Part shown: positions 32,693-41,132 of the stretch, one piece after another
How positions within the stretch are numbered: the first letter of the stretch is position 1
Layout of the letters: each line of letters opens with the position of its first letter
Assembly: GCA_947175035.1 (NCBI GenBank)
Contig: CAMWLG010000027.1
Location: forward strand, 1 to 41,870
Source: an uncultured Lachnospiraceae bacterium
GTDB taxonomy: Bacteria; Bacillota; Clostridia; Lachnospirales; Lachnospiraceae
Length of the DNA stretch: 41,870 nt
Reading direction: 5' to 3'
Notes under the pieces: model-generated
Database searches by the model: none
What the model saw: only the letters and a program-made list of their open reading frames with translations
Told to the model about the DNA's origin: nothing
Made by a program: the position numbers and the translations under genes

Positions 32693-34194
32693 TTAATTTT
32701 CTTTCTGAAGTCGTTATCTATAATGCCATCCAGCTGTTCTATATCCCCTGCATATTCATTGTAGCCTACTCCGCCACCCCGATATTCCAGATCCGCCACT
32801 ACCAAATTATCTCCATCCACATACCATTCCATTTTTCCACTCAAAAGTGCCTCCCTTAAATCTTCATCGCAATAAAAATCCGTGGTGATTTTATAATATC
32901 CCGTCTCTCCCTCCCATGCCGTGATGTGTTCAAAACGGTCATCCTTAAGCTGCTCATATAATCCGTCCATGTCACAGATTACATCGCTCAATTCCAGCAC
33001 TTTCTCTTCCTCAATATCAATCGTAGTCGTAAACATAGTAGCAGGCAGTCCACTTCCCGCTGCAAGTCTCCCTATCCATCCGTAATACGCTATGCTTATT
33101 ACTTTTTCGTTTGCATATTTTATTTCATACGTTCGGACTCCTACATCCAAAATACGTCCATACTCATCAGGGGTATCTAACTCGATTATTTTTATTATAT
33201 CATCTTCAATTAATTTGTTAATTTTTTTCTCTTTTTCTGTATCGCGGCTGCCTGTGATTTGTGGATAAGACAGTGTTGCACTCATGTTTTCACTATGATA
33301 CTCGTATGTCTTTTCACTAAAAAAGCCATATTCTTCTTCCAGCAAGTCACCGAATACTTCTTCCAAAGTCTTCTGAGGAAGCCCTTCTTTCGTCATTTCA
33401 AAAAAGGGGGCGGTAACGATATCCCAATTTTCCTTTCCCACATTAGCTCTAACTTTTGGCGTTGTAATTCCTATTTCGTAAAATGTAGGATCAACTAGCC
33501 CCTCCTCAAGGTTCAATACCTCTACCCATTCGTTATTCTCGTTGAGAATATACAGGCTGTCCCTGATTAGATTTGCGTGCAGTCCGTCGTGATACCATAT
33601 CTGTCCCGCCCCCAATATTTTTTTAAAATAGCAGGTTTGCTGGCTGTATGGTATGCTGCATTTCGCTTCCTCCATATCATAATCAAAAATATACATGCAG
33701 CCTTGTTTAATAGCAAACTCTGGCTTTCCATCCCCGTCCAGATCGTCATAATAATAAAGAAATTTCCGTTCTGTCTTATTTTCAAGTAGCGTTTCAAATT
33801 CACGACCCGCCTTCCATAAATCGGCATAGTATGTTTCCCCGTCCGCGGGTATCTCGTTTTTCAATACTTTTAAATAAGCCTCCAGGTACAGCCGGTTTTC
33901 CTCCTCTGTAACATCCAGCCTCGGTTCATTCACGGTAAAATCCATTTGATTGAGGTGCTCGCAAATGATTTCGATTTTCTCGTCCTCGTCCAAATCCTCA
34001 ATATCCACTTCCCTGATTCCATCCTCTGGCTCTTGCGGGACACTTTCATAAACCAGGGTGTCTTCTATGGGTATGATGGATTCCAAGATTTCGTCGTCTG
34101 CTCCGGTTCCGCTTTGAAAAGTGCAGCCTCCCATCACTGTAACTCCAAACAGAAGAACAAATAAAAGAGTCTTTTTTATTATATATTTTTCCAT
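32680..34194 (-). CDS. Lipoprotein: DxDGDG ectodomain plus DUF4163/RsiV-like domain
   Basis: A 504-residue lipoprotein. The signal peptide ends in a lipobox, VMGGC (about 20-24). Residues about 75-290 repeat the ectodomain of the 30932 protein (FTVNEPRLDVTEEE, YYYDDLDGDGKPEFAI, FDYDMEEAKCSI, KTLEEVFGDLLEEE). From about 300 a second domain follows: MSATLSYPQITG, an ISIAYYGW strand, FTTTIDIEEEKVLELSD, and WYVDGDNLVV, which looks like the extracellular domains of DUF4163/RsiV-type proteins. The start ATG 34194 has AGGAAAG upstream. Function unknown; it probably acts on the outer membrane face. Confidence 0.72.
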   Translation of the reverse strand: MEKYIIKKTLLFVLLFGVTVMGGCTFQSGTGADDEILESIIPIEDTLVYESVPQEPEDGIREVDIEDLDEDEKIEIICEHLNQMDFTVNEPRLDVTEEENRLYLEAYLKVLKNEIPADGETYYADLWKAGREFETLLENKTERKFLYYYDDLDGDGKPEFAIKQGCMYIFDYDMEEAKCSIPYSQQTCYFKKILGAGQIWYHDGLHANLIRDSLYILNENNEWVEVLNLEEGLVDPTFYEIGITTPKVRANVGKENWDIVTAPFFEMTKEGLPQKTLEEVFGDLLEEEYGFFSEKTYEYHSENMSATLSYPQITGSRDTEKEKKINKLIEDDIIKIIELDTPDEYGRILDVGVRTYEIKYANEKVISIAYYGWIGRLAAGSGLPATMFTTTIDIEEEKVLELSDVICDMDGLYEQLKDDRFEHITAWEGETGYYKITTDFYCDEDLREALLSGKMEWYVDGDNLVVADLEYRGGGVGYNEYAGDIEQLDGIIDNDFRKKIKWDE

Positions 34195-34241
34195 TTGTTA
34201 TTTTTCTTTCCTCTTCATTGTTTCCGTGGCAATATATGATG

Positions 34242-36527
34242 CTAATCTACCCTCTGAAATTCCCTGTTTTCGGGAACTGTCATATCCAGCAAAAACACTT
34301 CCCCCTCTTGATTGACCGCCGTAAACCGCCCCTTTCCATCCGTGTTGATACTGATCACATGCTCCACGCCGCCCAGTTTACAGAAAGAAAGCGTTTTTAT
34401 CTCCAGATTCTCTGCTGTCGTTATCCATCCCGGCGGGCTGCTTCCCCGGCGGTAATATTCCACCACATCCTCTGTCCTTTCTGTGACGTACTCGCTCATA
34501 AACACTTCTCCGCTGTTTGTCAGAAACAGAACATTCTCTTTTCCTGCGCAAATATCCGTGATTTGCACTGCGCTTTCTTCTCCTTTGACCTCCAACACAC
34601 CCATGAAATTAATCTCTACCGCCCGACCGCTATAATCTTCCCTATAAGTTTCAGCCGAAACCAGCGCAAGCTCATCATCATGGTATGCAACCCGTTTACT
34701 GTCCCAATAAGAGAGAGTATTCTGTTCCCTGTCATAAACAAATACCGTGTAGGCATCCGCCCCAATCAAATCAATGGACTCCAGTTTCCCCAATTCATAA
34801 AAACAGGTCGTCCCAAACTTTGAGTATTGGTCCAGACGCACTACCCCTTCCACATCACACACCCAGTCCACATACCGATAATCCCTCTTCCGCTCTCCCT
34901 CAAATACGGGGAGAATATAAGGGTAGACACGGCTATGGCTCCAAATATCCTTTTCCATAATGGAGAAAACCGAACCGTCCTCCCTGATAAAATAACTGTA
35001 ATCTCCTGCGCCTGCAAATACTTTAGTGACACCCTCTACCAGTTCCCGATGTTCCTCTGGGAAACTCGGATAATAGTCATCCTCTGAAGGATCTGCATAA
35101 TTGTATATTTCAACTCCCCATTGATAAAATCGACCATCATTGTCTACCGCAAATCCATGATCGTCTTTTGCGTCCATTTCCACAATATTGGCAAGCCCGC
35201 CAAAGCGGATTGGTTTTTCATATTGCTCTACCGTGCCCTGGCTTGAATCCACTAACCCAGATCTATTACTGCCCCACGCATAGACATCACCCTCCTCCGA
35301 TAGGGCATAAAAGGCACGGATACCCATGTTTCCGACTTCCATAATCTTTGTGATATGGCTCAGTTCTTCCACTTTCTTTGCCGAAGCCTGTCCGCTTTCA
35401 TTTTCCCACTGCCATACCGAACCGTCCTCACAGAGAGCGGTCGATGATTCTGCCCCTACAATGGCATTTATGATTTGAGGGATATCTTCATAAACATCCA
35501 CAGCATTCATCAGTTCCTCATATGTCATCCAATCTTCCATTAATTTTTTATTTGCCGTCCAAAAAGCATTCATATAAGGTTCTTCCAGTTCCTTGAACTG
35601 TTCCTCCGTGATTCTAAAATACCACTGTCCGCTCTTCTTTTCAAAGATTCCCTGCTGTTTCATATCTTCCGTGACAATGATTTCCTTTTCCCGTTCCGCA
35701 TACCAGGGTATCATTGCCATATAAATATACTCACTATGCTTACTGTGATAAGACGGTTCTCGAACTGCAAAAAAAAAGCTTCGAAACACCGGCTCTCCCT
35801 CCGGGTCCATACGGATAAACTCCTGTATGATGCTGTCATAACCGGGAAACCACATGCTTCCGCCATTCCCTACATAATCTCCGCGCACATAAGAATTGCC
35901 TTTTTGGTGCCCATACTTCCACATAACATATTCATCCAACTCAGAATCGTACTCAAATATATACTCAAGGCCACTCAATAAGTTACCAGTTCGCATACAT
36001 GCCTCCAATGTTCCGTCTCCATTGATATCCCATAAAAAATATCTCCACCACTCATGCTCATGGAGCTGTCCAAAATCTTTCGACTCCTGCACATACATTT
36101 TTTCTCCAGTTTCGCTGTCTAGAAAAGGAATCTCGTTCCTTATCAGTCGTGCAAAATTTTTCAAACCTTCCTCGTAATCCTCCTCACTCGCAGGGATGCT
36201 TTCACCAAGGTAATCAATGTCCTCGTAAGCAGCCATGATTGTTTTAAAAGTATCCTCGTCTGCATATGGAATTTCCTCGTATTCATACGGCCATTCGGGC
36301 CATGAAAAAACGCGCCAAACTTCGGCTGTTTCGTCCACGTACAGGTACGTTTCCATGTCCTTACTGTCATTGTCTGAAACCGACACTTCTTCCTGACTCG
36401 GGCATTCCGTTACATATGTCTCAGAGGCATTTTCCTCTGGTCCCCCAGATATAAGGGTACATACGAGAAATATGCCCAGCAATAAAACCGCCCCGATCCC
36501 CCCCACAATCATACTGGTTCTTTTCAA
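34242..36527 (-). CDS. Membrane-anchored ectodomain protein with RCC1-like repeats
   Basis: 761 residues, start TTG 36527 behind GGAGGTGG. Membrane helix at about 8-28, acidic linker, then a variant of the ectodomain shared with the two leftward membrane proteins (FARLIRNEIPFLD, WDINGDGTLEACM, YIFEYDSELDEYVMW). Residues about 340-560 have RCC1-like propeller repeats: ALCEDGSVWQWENE, ALSEEGDVYAWGSNRSG, AVDNDGRFYQWG, IREDGSVFS. The rest (to 761) adds further repeat-like strands (FLTNSGEVFMSE, AVNQEGEVFLLD), perhaps completing a propeller. RCC1 propellers are protein-interaction surfaces; the partner is unknown. Confidence 0.75.
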   Translation of the reverse strand: MKRTSMIVGGIGAVLLLGIFLVCTLISGGPEENASETYVTECPSQEEVSVSDNDSKDMETYLYVDETAEVWRVFSWPEWPYEYEEIPYADEDTFKTIMAAYEDIDYLGESIPASEEDYEEGLKNFARLIRNEIPFLDSETGEKMYVQESKDFGQLHEHEWWRYFLWDINGDGTLEACMRTGNLLSGLEYIFEYDSELDEYVMWKYGHQKGNSYVRGDYVGNGGSMWFPGYDSIIQEFIRMDPEGEPVFRSFFFAVREPSYHSKHSEYIYMAMIPWYAEREKEIIVTEDMKQQGIFEKKSGQWYFRITEEQFKELEEPYMNAFWTANKKLMEDWMTYEELMNAVDVYEDIPQIINAIVGAESSTALCEDGSVWQWENESGQASAKKVEELSHITKIMEVGNMGIRAFYALSEEGDVYAWGSNRSGLVDSSQGTVEQYEKPIRFGGLANIVEMDAKDDHGFAVDNDGRFYQWGVEIYNYADPSEDDYYPSFPEEHRELVEGVTKVFAGAGDYSYFIREDGSVFSIMEKDIWSHSRVYPYILPVFEGERKRDYRYVDWVCDVEGVVRLDQYSKFGTTCFYELGKLESIDLIGADAYTVFVYDREQNTLSYWDSKRVAYHDDELALVSAETYREDYSGRAVEINFMGVLEVKGEESAVQITDICAGKENVLFLTNSGEVFMSEYVTERTEDVVEYYRRGSSPPGWITTAENLEIKTLSFCKLGGVEHVISINTDGKGRFTAVNQEGEVFLLDMTVPENREFQRVD

Positions 36528-36567
36528 GCTCTACCCACCTCCAAATATTCTTTCATCTATGTATTTC

Positions 36568-37347
36568 CTATTTCTCGGAAATTTCTATCCAACTATTTGT
36601 TCCATCTGGCTGATCTGACAAAAAGCGGAAACAATATCCATTATTTTCATATTCCAAATAATATATTTCATAATCTTCTGTGTACATAAATCCTGTTTGA
36701 ATCTGTGTTTCATATAAACATTTCCATATTTCCTCAAAATTCATTCCCGCCCTGACACCACCAAATTCTATATTAATGTCCGGGTTTTTAATCAGAAGTG
36801 TATATGGGGTGATAAACTCGTCCATTTCGTTACCACCATCGTACTGTGCAAACATCCCCCAGTTAATCTCAACTATACGGCCGGAAAAATGCGAATTCAG
36901 ATAACCAGTCATCCCTATTTCATCCTCGCCCACTATCCTCGCCAATTCACCCTGTTTTAATTGAAAATATTTCTCGTACATCCTGTCCGGACAGATTTCT
37001 TTTGCAGCCTGTATTTCCTTTTCTTCTAACAGAGACAGCACAGCATACTGATTACGGAGTTTTTCTATATTTTCCTGCATTTCATTCAAGGAATTTTCTC
37101 TTTCAGATAAAATCGTATTCAGCTTCCCATCAGATACATCTTTCTCATCTTGTGCTGACAAAATAACTTGTCGGACAGTCTCTGTGTACTGTTCTCCAAT
37201 TTGTACTAATTTGTCTGCCTGATACCCACTCACATCCATATTTAACCTGTACAAGAGAAGACACATGCCAATACACCATAAACTAAAGAGCCATAAAAGA
37301 ATTTCTTTTTGAAGTGATATACTTCTTATCTGCCGAAACATCTCCAT
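36568..37347 (-). CDS. Membrane-anchored coiled-coil protein, paralogue 1
   Basis: A 259-residue protein with a short cytoplasmic start, a membrane helix (about 14-34), a coiled-coil stretch (about 45-118, with ERENSLNEMQENIEKLRNQY) and an exported C-terminal domain. It shares YFQLKQGELA, GGVRAGMNFEEIWKCL and a YCFRFLSDQ-type end with its neighbour (YFKVEQGEL, ARAGMVFWKLKGIL, YCYYFLS), so they are ancient duplicates. The coiled coil could make dimers at the membrane. No family was recognised. Confidence 0.7.
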   Translation of the reverse strand: MEMFRQIRSISLQKEILLWLFSLWCIGMCLLLYRLNMDVSGYQADKLVQIGEQYTETVRQVILSAQDEKDVSDGKLNTILSERENSLNEMQENIEKLRNQYAVLSLLEEKEIQAAKEICPDRMYEKYFQLKQGELARIVGEDEIGMTGYLNSHFSGRIVEINWGMFAQYDGGNEMDEFITPYTLLIKNPDINIEFGGVRAGMNFEEIWKCLYETQIQTGFMYTEDYEIYYLEYENNGYCFRFLSDQPDGTNSWIEISEK

Positions 37348-37367
37348 TTCTATACCCCGTATCTACT

Positions 37368-38123
37368 TTATTTCTCAATTTTCTTAGTAATATATAAAAT
37401 TACATTTTTTGACCACTGCTCACTTTCAATGGAAAGAAAATAATAGCAATAATCATTATCTTCCACACACAGGGATTGACCTTCCAGCTCTTCTAAGCTC
37501 ACCTTCTGTTCAGTTCCCCTGACTCCGCTTTCATTTTCAAGAATTCCTTTTAGCTTCCAAAAAACCATCCCTGCTCTCGCCTGCCCATAACCTATTGGTA
37601 CCTGTGGATCTGTGATCACTATTCCTATGGGGAGACTCTCCTCCTTGTAATCTTCATACCTAAGCCAGATACCATCTCCCACAGGCAAAAAGTTACCATA
37701 TTTTTCTGATTCTTCAAGGGGAGGGAAAATCTTGTCCACATCTTTTTCTTGGAGTTCTCCTTGTTCCACCTTAAAATATCTCTCTATATAAACATTACTA
37801 TCGCTGTCCTGATACAGTTTGGCTCCGGTATCTTCCATATATGTTTTAATACCATATATTTTTTGCAATTCTATATAAACCTCCCCCGCCTCTTCTATTT
37901 GTTCCTGAATATCTGCATATTTTTTTACAAAATCCTCCTTATTTTTTCTTTCCAATGCCAATCTTATATTTTGTCCGTCATATACCGTTATTGAATCCGT
38001 TTGATTCCGCATATATTCTTTATGTTCTGACCTAATTTGAAAAATGAAATACAGGCTTAATATGATACATATAATATCAACAACAATAATACATCCTTTC
38101 ATAACCGTAAAAAACCGCCTCAT
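37368..38123 (-). CDS. Membrane-anchored coiled-coil protein, paralogue 2
   Basis: A 251-residue relative of the 36568 product: membrane helix (about 8-30), helical section (about 55-95), exported domain with YFKVEQGELQEKDVDKIFP, GQARAGMVFWKLKGIL and YCYYFLSIE. GGAGG lies ten bases ahead of ATG 38123, and a TGTTATGAT extended -10-like box lies at 38149-38157, so a transcript may begin here. It is followed 20 bases later by its paralogue. Function unknown. Confidence 0.7.
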   Translation of the reverse strand: MRRFFTVMKGCIIVVDIICIILSLYFIFQIRSEHKEYMRNQTDSITVYDGQNIRLALERKNKEDFVKKYADIQEQIEEAGEVYIELQKIYGIKTYMEDTGAKLYQDSDSNVYIERYFKVEQGELQEKDVDKIFPPLEESEKYGNFLPVGDGIWLRYEDYKEESLPIGIVITDPQVPIGYGQARAGMVFWKLKGILENESGVRGTEQKVSLEELEGQSLCVEDNDYCYYFLSIESEQWSKNVILYITKKIEK

Positions 38124-38229
38124 CTAACTGTATCCTCCAAATGAATAAATCATAACACATTCAGCGTTGTCAGCCTTTCCAAAAAAACCAAGTCCTCTAT
38201 GCTAGTAAACCTATCTTAATGATAAGTAT

Positions 38230-39717
38230 TCATGTTGTATCCGTAATCTTAAGTTCTGTTCCTTCCAATATGAGCGCCGGATCACCTCCTATCACCGCAC
38301 GATTGGCTTCATATATTTCAGGCCAGCGTTTACCGTCATTCAGTAATTTCTTTGCAATATTCCACAGACAGTCTCCTTTTTTAACACGGTAAAGAATCCA
38401 CTCTTCTTTCGGGGATTCTACGCTGTTTTCTCCGTCATCCACACCGCTTTCCTCCCGTCCGTCCAACTCCTGTAGCTCTTTACTGGCCCACATCCAGTTT
38501 ACTGTCTCATCATTGTCACCATTGATCGTATAGGCAAGAGACGTCCTTCCCCACAAATCATCCATAAAAAGATAACTATACATAATATATCCCAAGCGCC
38601 CTTTTCGTCTAATTTCAATTGGTTTTTCATTGTCATTCCGATGAATTTCAATGATGGAACCATCATATAGCGTGTGCTCCCAATCTCCCTCTATCATATA
38701 ATACACCTCCCGCACCAACTGATTGTCATCATATAGATATTGAGAGGCATAGAGTTTGGTATCCGAGGTACCCATCTTGTAATGCCATAAAATATGCCCG
38801 TCTTCATCATAATCAAAAAATTCATACCTTTTTACGGTATTGGTATGATTTGGTTTTAATGACCTCTCCCATTCATTGGCTGTTATAGAATCAATCAGCC
38901 TCTCACCGTCATAATGAGCCAGATAACTCGGAACACTGACACTCTCAATTTCTTCCGGCGAATATTCATCGATAAAATCACGGGAAAGCGCAAGATACCA
39001 ATAGGACGACACTCGATCTTTGTTTTTATTATAATGATCAAGCCATATGGCATAATAACTGCCGGAACGATGGCTTTGCACACTTACGGAACCAGTATCA
39101 TTGTAGCGCAGCGATGCAGTCGTAATCTCGCCATCAGAATATTTGTATGTCACCTCACTCAAATCGCCGTTTTCGTTATAATAATAGTAAAAGGAATCAT
39201 CTTTGGAGGTTGTGATATCAGAAATCAGTCTTCCACTGCCATCATAAGTCTTTTCATAATCAAAATTTCCCTGAACACTTCCTGTCTCGGAATATCCTCC
39301 ATCCTGATCATACTCATATTCAATCACATAATAAGGTTTTTTCGAAGAGATATTCGAAACATATTTCTCCGTTTTTACAAGTCTGTCTTGGTCGTCATAA
39401 AACAAAAGCGTTTCATTTCTCTGATACCACTTCGATGTGTCATCGTAGTAATAAAGCACACGTTTCCCCGTCTTATCTACAGCTTCAAGATACCCCACAT
39501 AACAATACTCCGTTGTTTTCACAAGTCTGCCGTTCTCATCATAGGAATAATCTGTAATACTCATACAGGCTGCCTTCTCTGATAAGTCATATTGCGCCGG
39601 TTTCGGTACATTTCCGCCGGCAATATTTCCACGATCATATGTATAAGCACAGACTGTATATAAAACTGCTGCCAGCATAATAGCAGTCATGAACAAAAAG
39701 ATTCGTTTTTCGGACAT
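38230..39717 (-). CDS. Exported YD-repeat protein with C-terminal LysM domain
   Basis: 495 residues. The N-terminal hydrophobic segment (about 6-26) is a membrane anchor or uncleaved signal. Residues about 50-430 carry many YD/RHS-type repeats (SYDENGRLVKT, FYDDQDRLVKTEKY, EYDQDGGYSE, TYDGSGRLISDIT, YNENGDLSEVTYKY, FDYDEDGHILWH). The end (about 440-492) is a LysM domain: YRVKKGDCLWNIAKKL and NRAVIGGDPALILEGTEL, which binds peptidoglycan. YD repeats are the shell of Rhs/wall-associated toxins, but here the toxin tip is replaced by LysM. AAGGAG lies ten bases ahead of ATG 39717. The role is probably a wall-bound surface protein. Confidence 0.82.
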   Translation of the reverse strand: MSEKRIFLFMTAIMLAAVLYTVCAYTYDRGNIAGGNVPKPAQYDLSEKAACMSITDYSYDENGRLVKTTEYCYVGYLEAVDKTGKRVLYYYDDTSKWYQRNETLLFYDDQDRLVKTEKYVSNISSKKPYYVIEYEYDQDGGYSETGSVQGNFDYEKTYDGSGRLISDITTSKDDSFYYYYNENGDLSEVTYKYSDGEITTASLRYNDTGSVSVQSHRSGSYYAIWLDHYNKNKDRVSSYWYLALSRDFIDEYSPEEIESVSVPSYLAHYDGERLIDSITANEWERSLKPNHTNTVKRYEFFDYDEDGHILWHYKMGTSDTKLYASQYLYDDNQLVREVYYMIEGDWEHTLYDGSIIEIHRNDNEKPIEIRRKGRLGYIMYSYLFMDDLWGRTSLAYTINGDNDETVNWMWASKELQELDGREESGVDDGENSVESPKEEWILYRVKKGDCLWNIAKKLLNDGKRWPEIYEANRAVIGGDPALILEGTELKITDTT

Positions 39718-39765
39718 CTGCTCTCTTCTCCTTCGGTAAACAATGACACGACCGCCTAAGATTGA

Positions 39766-40149
39766 TTACCTCTGTTTTACATACAAAATTTCAATATTAC
39801 CGTCCACAAAACCAACACCGACTCCGTCAGCCTGCTTTAACTTTTCTGCATATAAGCCTTCCGTCAGATATTTTCTGAGAATTTGCGCGGATTCTTCCAA
39901 AATCGTTTCCCATCCAGCATTTTCCTTCCAGCGGAAAGGCTTTTCGCGCGTTCCGAAATCACACGCTTCGTCGCACGCCCAATCCTCGTCGTTTTCCTCA
40001 AAGGAACTTGTACCGATTAATTCCATAGACCAGCAGTTTTCTCCGCCCGGCTCAAAATCCTCATACAGATTGAAATTTAACCCGACGATGTCCGCAGGCA
40101 TGTCCTGCTCCAAAATCGTGTTAATCCATTGTTCCACTTGTTGATACAT
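39766..40149 (-). CDS. Small acidic protein, probable immunity protein
   Basis: A 127-residue soluble protein with FNLYED, WSMELIGTSSFEENDEDWAC, and an end VGVGFVDGNIEILYV. I recall similar proteins near SMI1- and Imm-type genes but cannot name a family. Very acidic, typical of immunity proteins that mask basic nuclease toxins. GAGGAGG stands eight bases ahead of ATG 40149. It lies between two membrane-anchored proteins, the repeated pattern of this island. Confidence 0.6.
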   Translation of the reverse strand: MYQQVEQWINTILEQDMPADIVGLNFNLYEDFEPGGENCWSMELIGTSSFEENDEDWACDEACDFGTREKPFRWKENAGWETILEESAQILRKYLTEGLYAEKLKQADGVGVGFVDGNIEILYVKQR

Positions 40150-40198
40150 ACAAAATCCCTCCTCAATTTGTTATCACTGCCGTATTTCAATCACATTG

Positions 40199-41107
40199 TT
40201 AATACGCTTCCCAAATTACCCCATTTTCCAACTTGTCTATGTAAGCAAATCGTTCAACCGTATCTTCTGGCAGACTCTTATAAATCTCACTGTACTGCCT
40301 GACCTGTTCAGCCGTTCCATACGGTTCTTTATTCCAAAATACCTGCAGCATTCCCTCCCAGTAATTCTTTTTCATAAACAAGTCTTTTTCCTCTTGGGAA
40401 AAATCAGAATAAATATTATATCCTTGCTGTTGGTTTTCATTGATTCCTTTCCCATCCCTTGTATCCCATTCCACATATTTGATTTCTACGTCCCAGCTTT
40501 CCGTCTTACTGACTTCCTCATAGATATCCACTGCAGTATTTGCACCAAACCACAAATCGCAGTATATATAATAGTGAAGGTCATCCTCCGCTTTATATAG
40601 ATACCATGGACCTCCTGACACAAACTCAAACAATTTATTTCCTTGCATATCATATACAAAGTTATAGTGAAGGGTGGACGAAGTTTCCACATACACATAC
40701 GAACACATTATTTCCATCTGTCCATCCCGGGTAAAATCAAAAGCGGAAAACTCAATCCAACGCTGCCATAAATCAGGATAATACTCAAAAAAAGAGGAAA
40801 TATCTTCTTGATTCTGTTCAAAAATTACTTGTACAATATCTCCGTATTTTTCTTTGTTTCTTTCTGCCACATCTTCTTCAGGGGTTTCTGTGAGATTCAA
40901 CATTTGGTCGTTTTGGGTATCTTCCAACATGTTATCTTTAACTTCCGTTTCCTGCTCTGCATTTTCCATGGAATCATTTTGACCCACTTCCGTCGTCTGC
41001 TCTTGATATTCCCTGTCAAATACTTGTGACCTTTTGTGATATGTTATAGCCAATAGACTGACCATGAATGTTATAATAATTCCAATTCCTATAAGATATT
41101 TTTTCAT
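40199..41107 (-). CDS. Membrane-anchored protein with acidic linker
   Basis: 302 residues: membrane helix (about 4-24), a long Glu/Asp/Asn-rich linker (about 35-85), and an exported domain from about 95. FDFTRDGQMEIMC (about 121-133) sits where the other island proteins have DxDGDG loops, but it has lost most of the Asp residues, so calcium binding is doubtful. The rest is Tyr/Trp-rich (LHYYIYCDLWFG, KNYWEGMLQVFWNKE). A distant member of the same layout family is likely. Function unknown. Confidence 0.65.
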   Translation of the reverse strand: MKKYLIGIGIIITFMVSLLAITYHKRSQVFDREYQEQTTEVGQNDSMENAEQETEVKDNMLEDTQNDQMLNLTETPEEDVAERNKEKYGDIVQVIFEQNQEDISSFFEYYPDLWQRWIEFSAFDFTRDGQMEIMCSYVYVETSSTLHYNFVYDMQGNKLFEFVSGGPWYLYKAEDDLHYYIYCDLWFGANTAVDIYEEVSKTESWDVEIKYVEWDTRDGKGINENQQQGYNIYSDFSQEEKDLFMKKNYWEGMLQVFWNKEPYGTAEQVRQYSEIYKSLPEDTVERFAYIDKLENGVIWEAY

Positions 41108-41132
41108 TTTAACTCTTTTCCCACAATATCCT

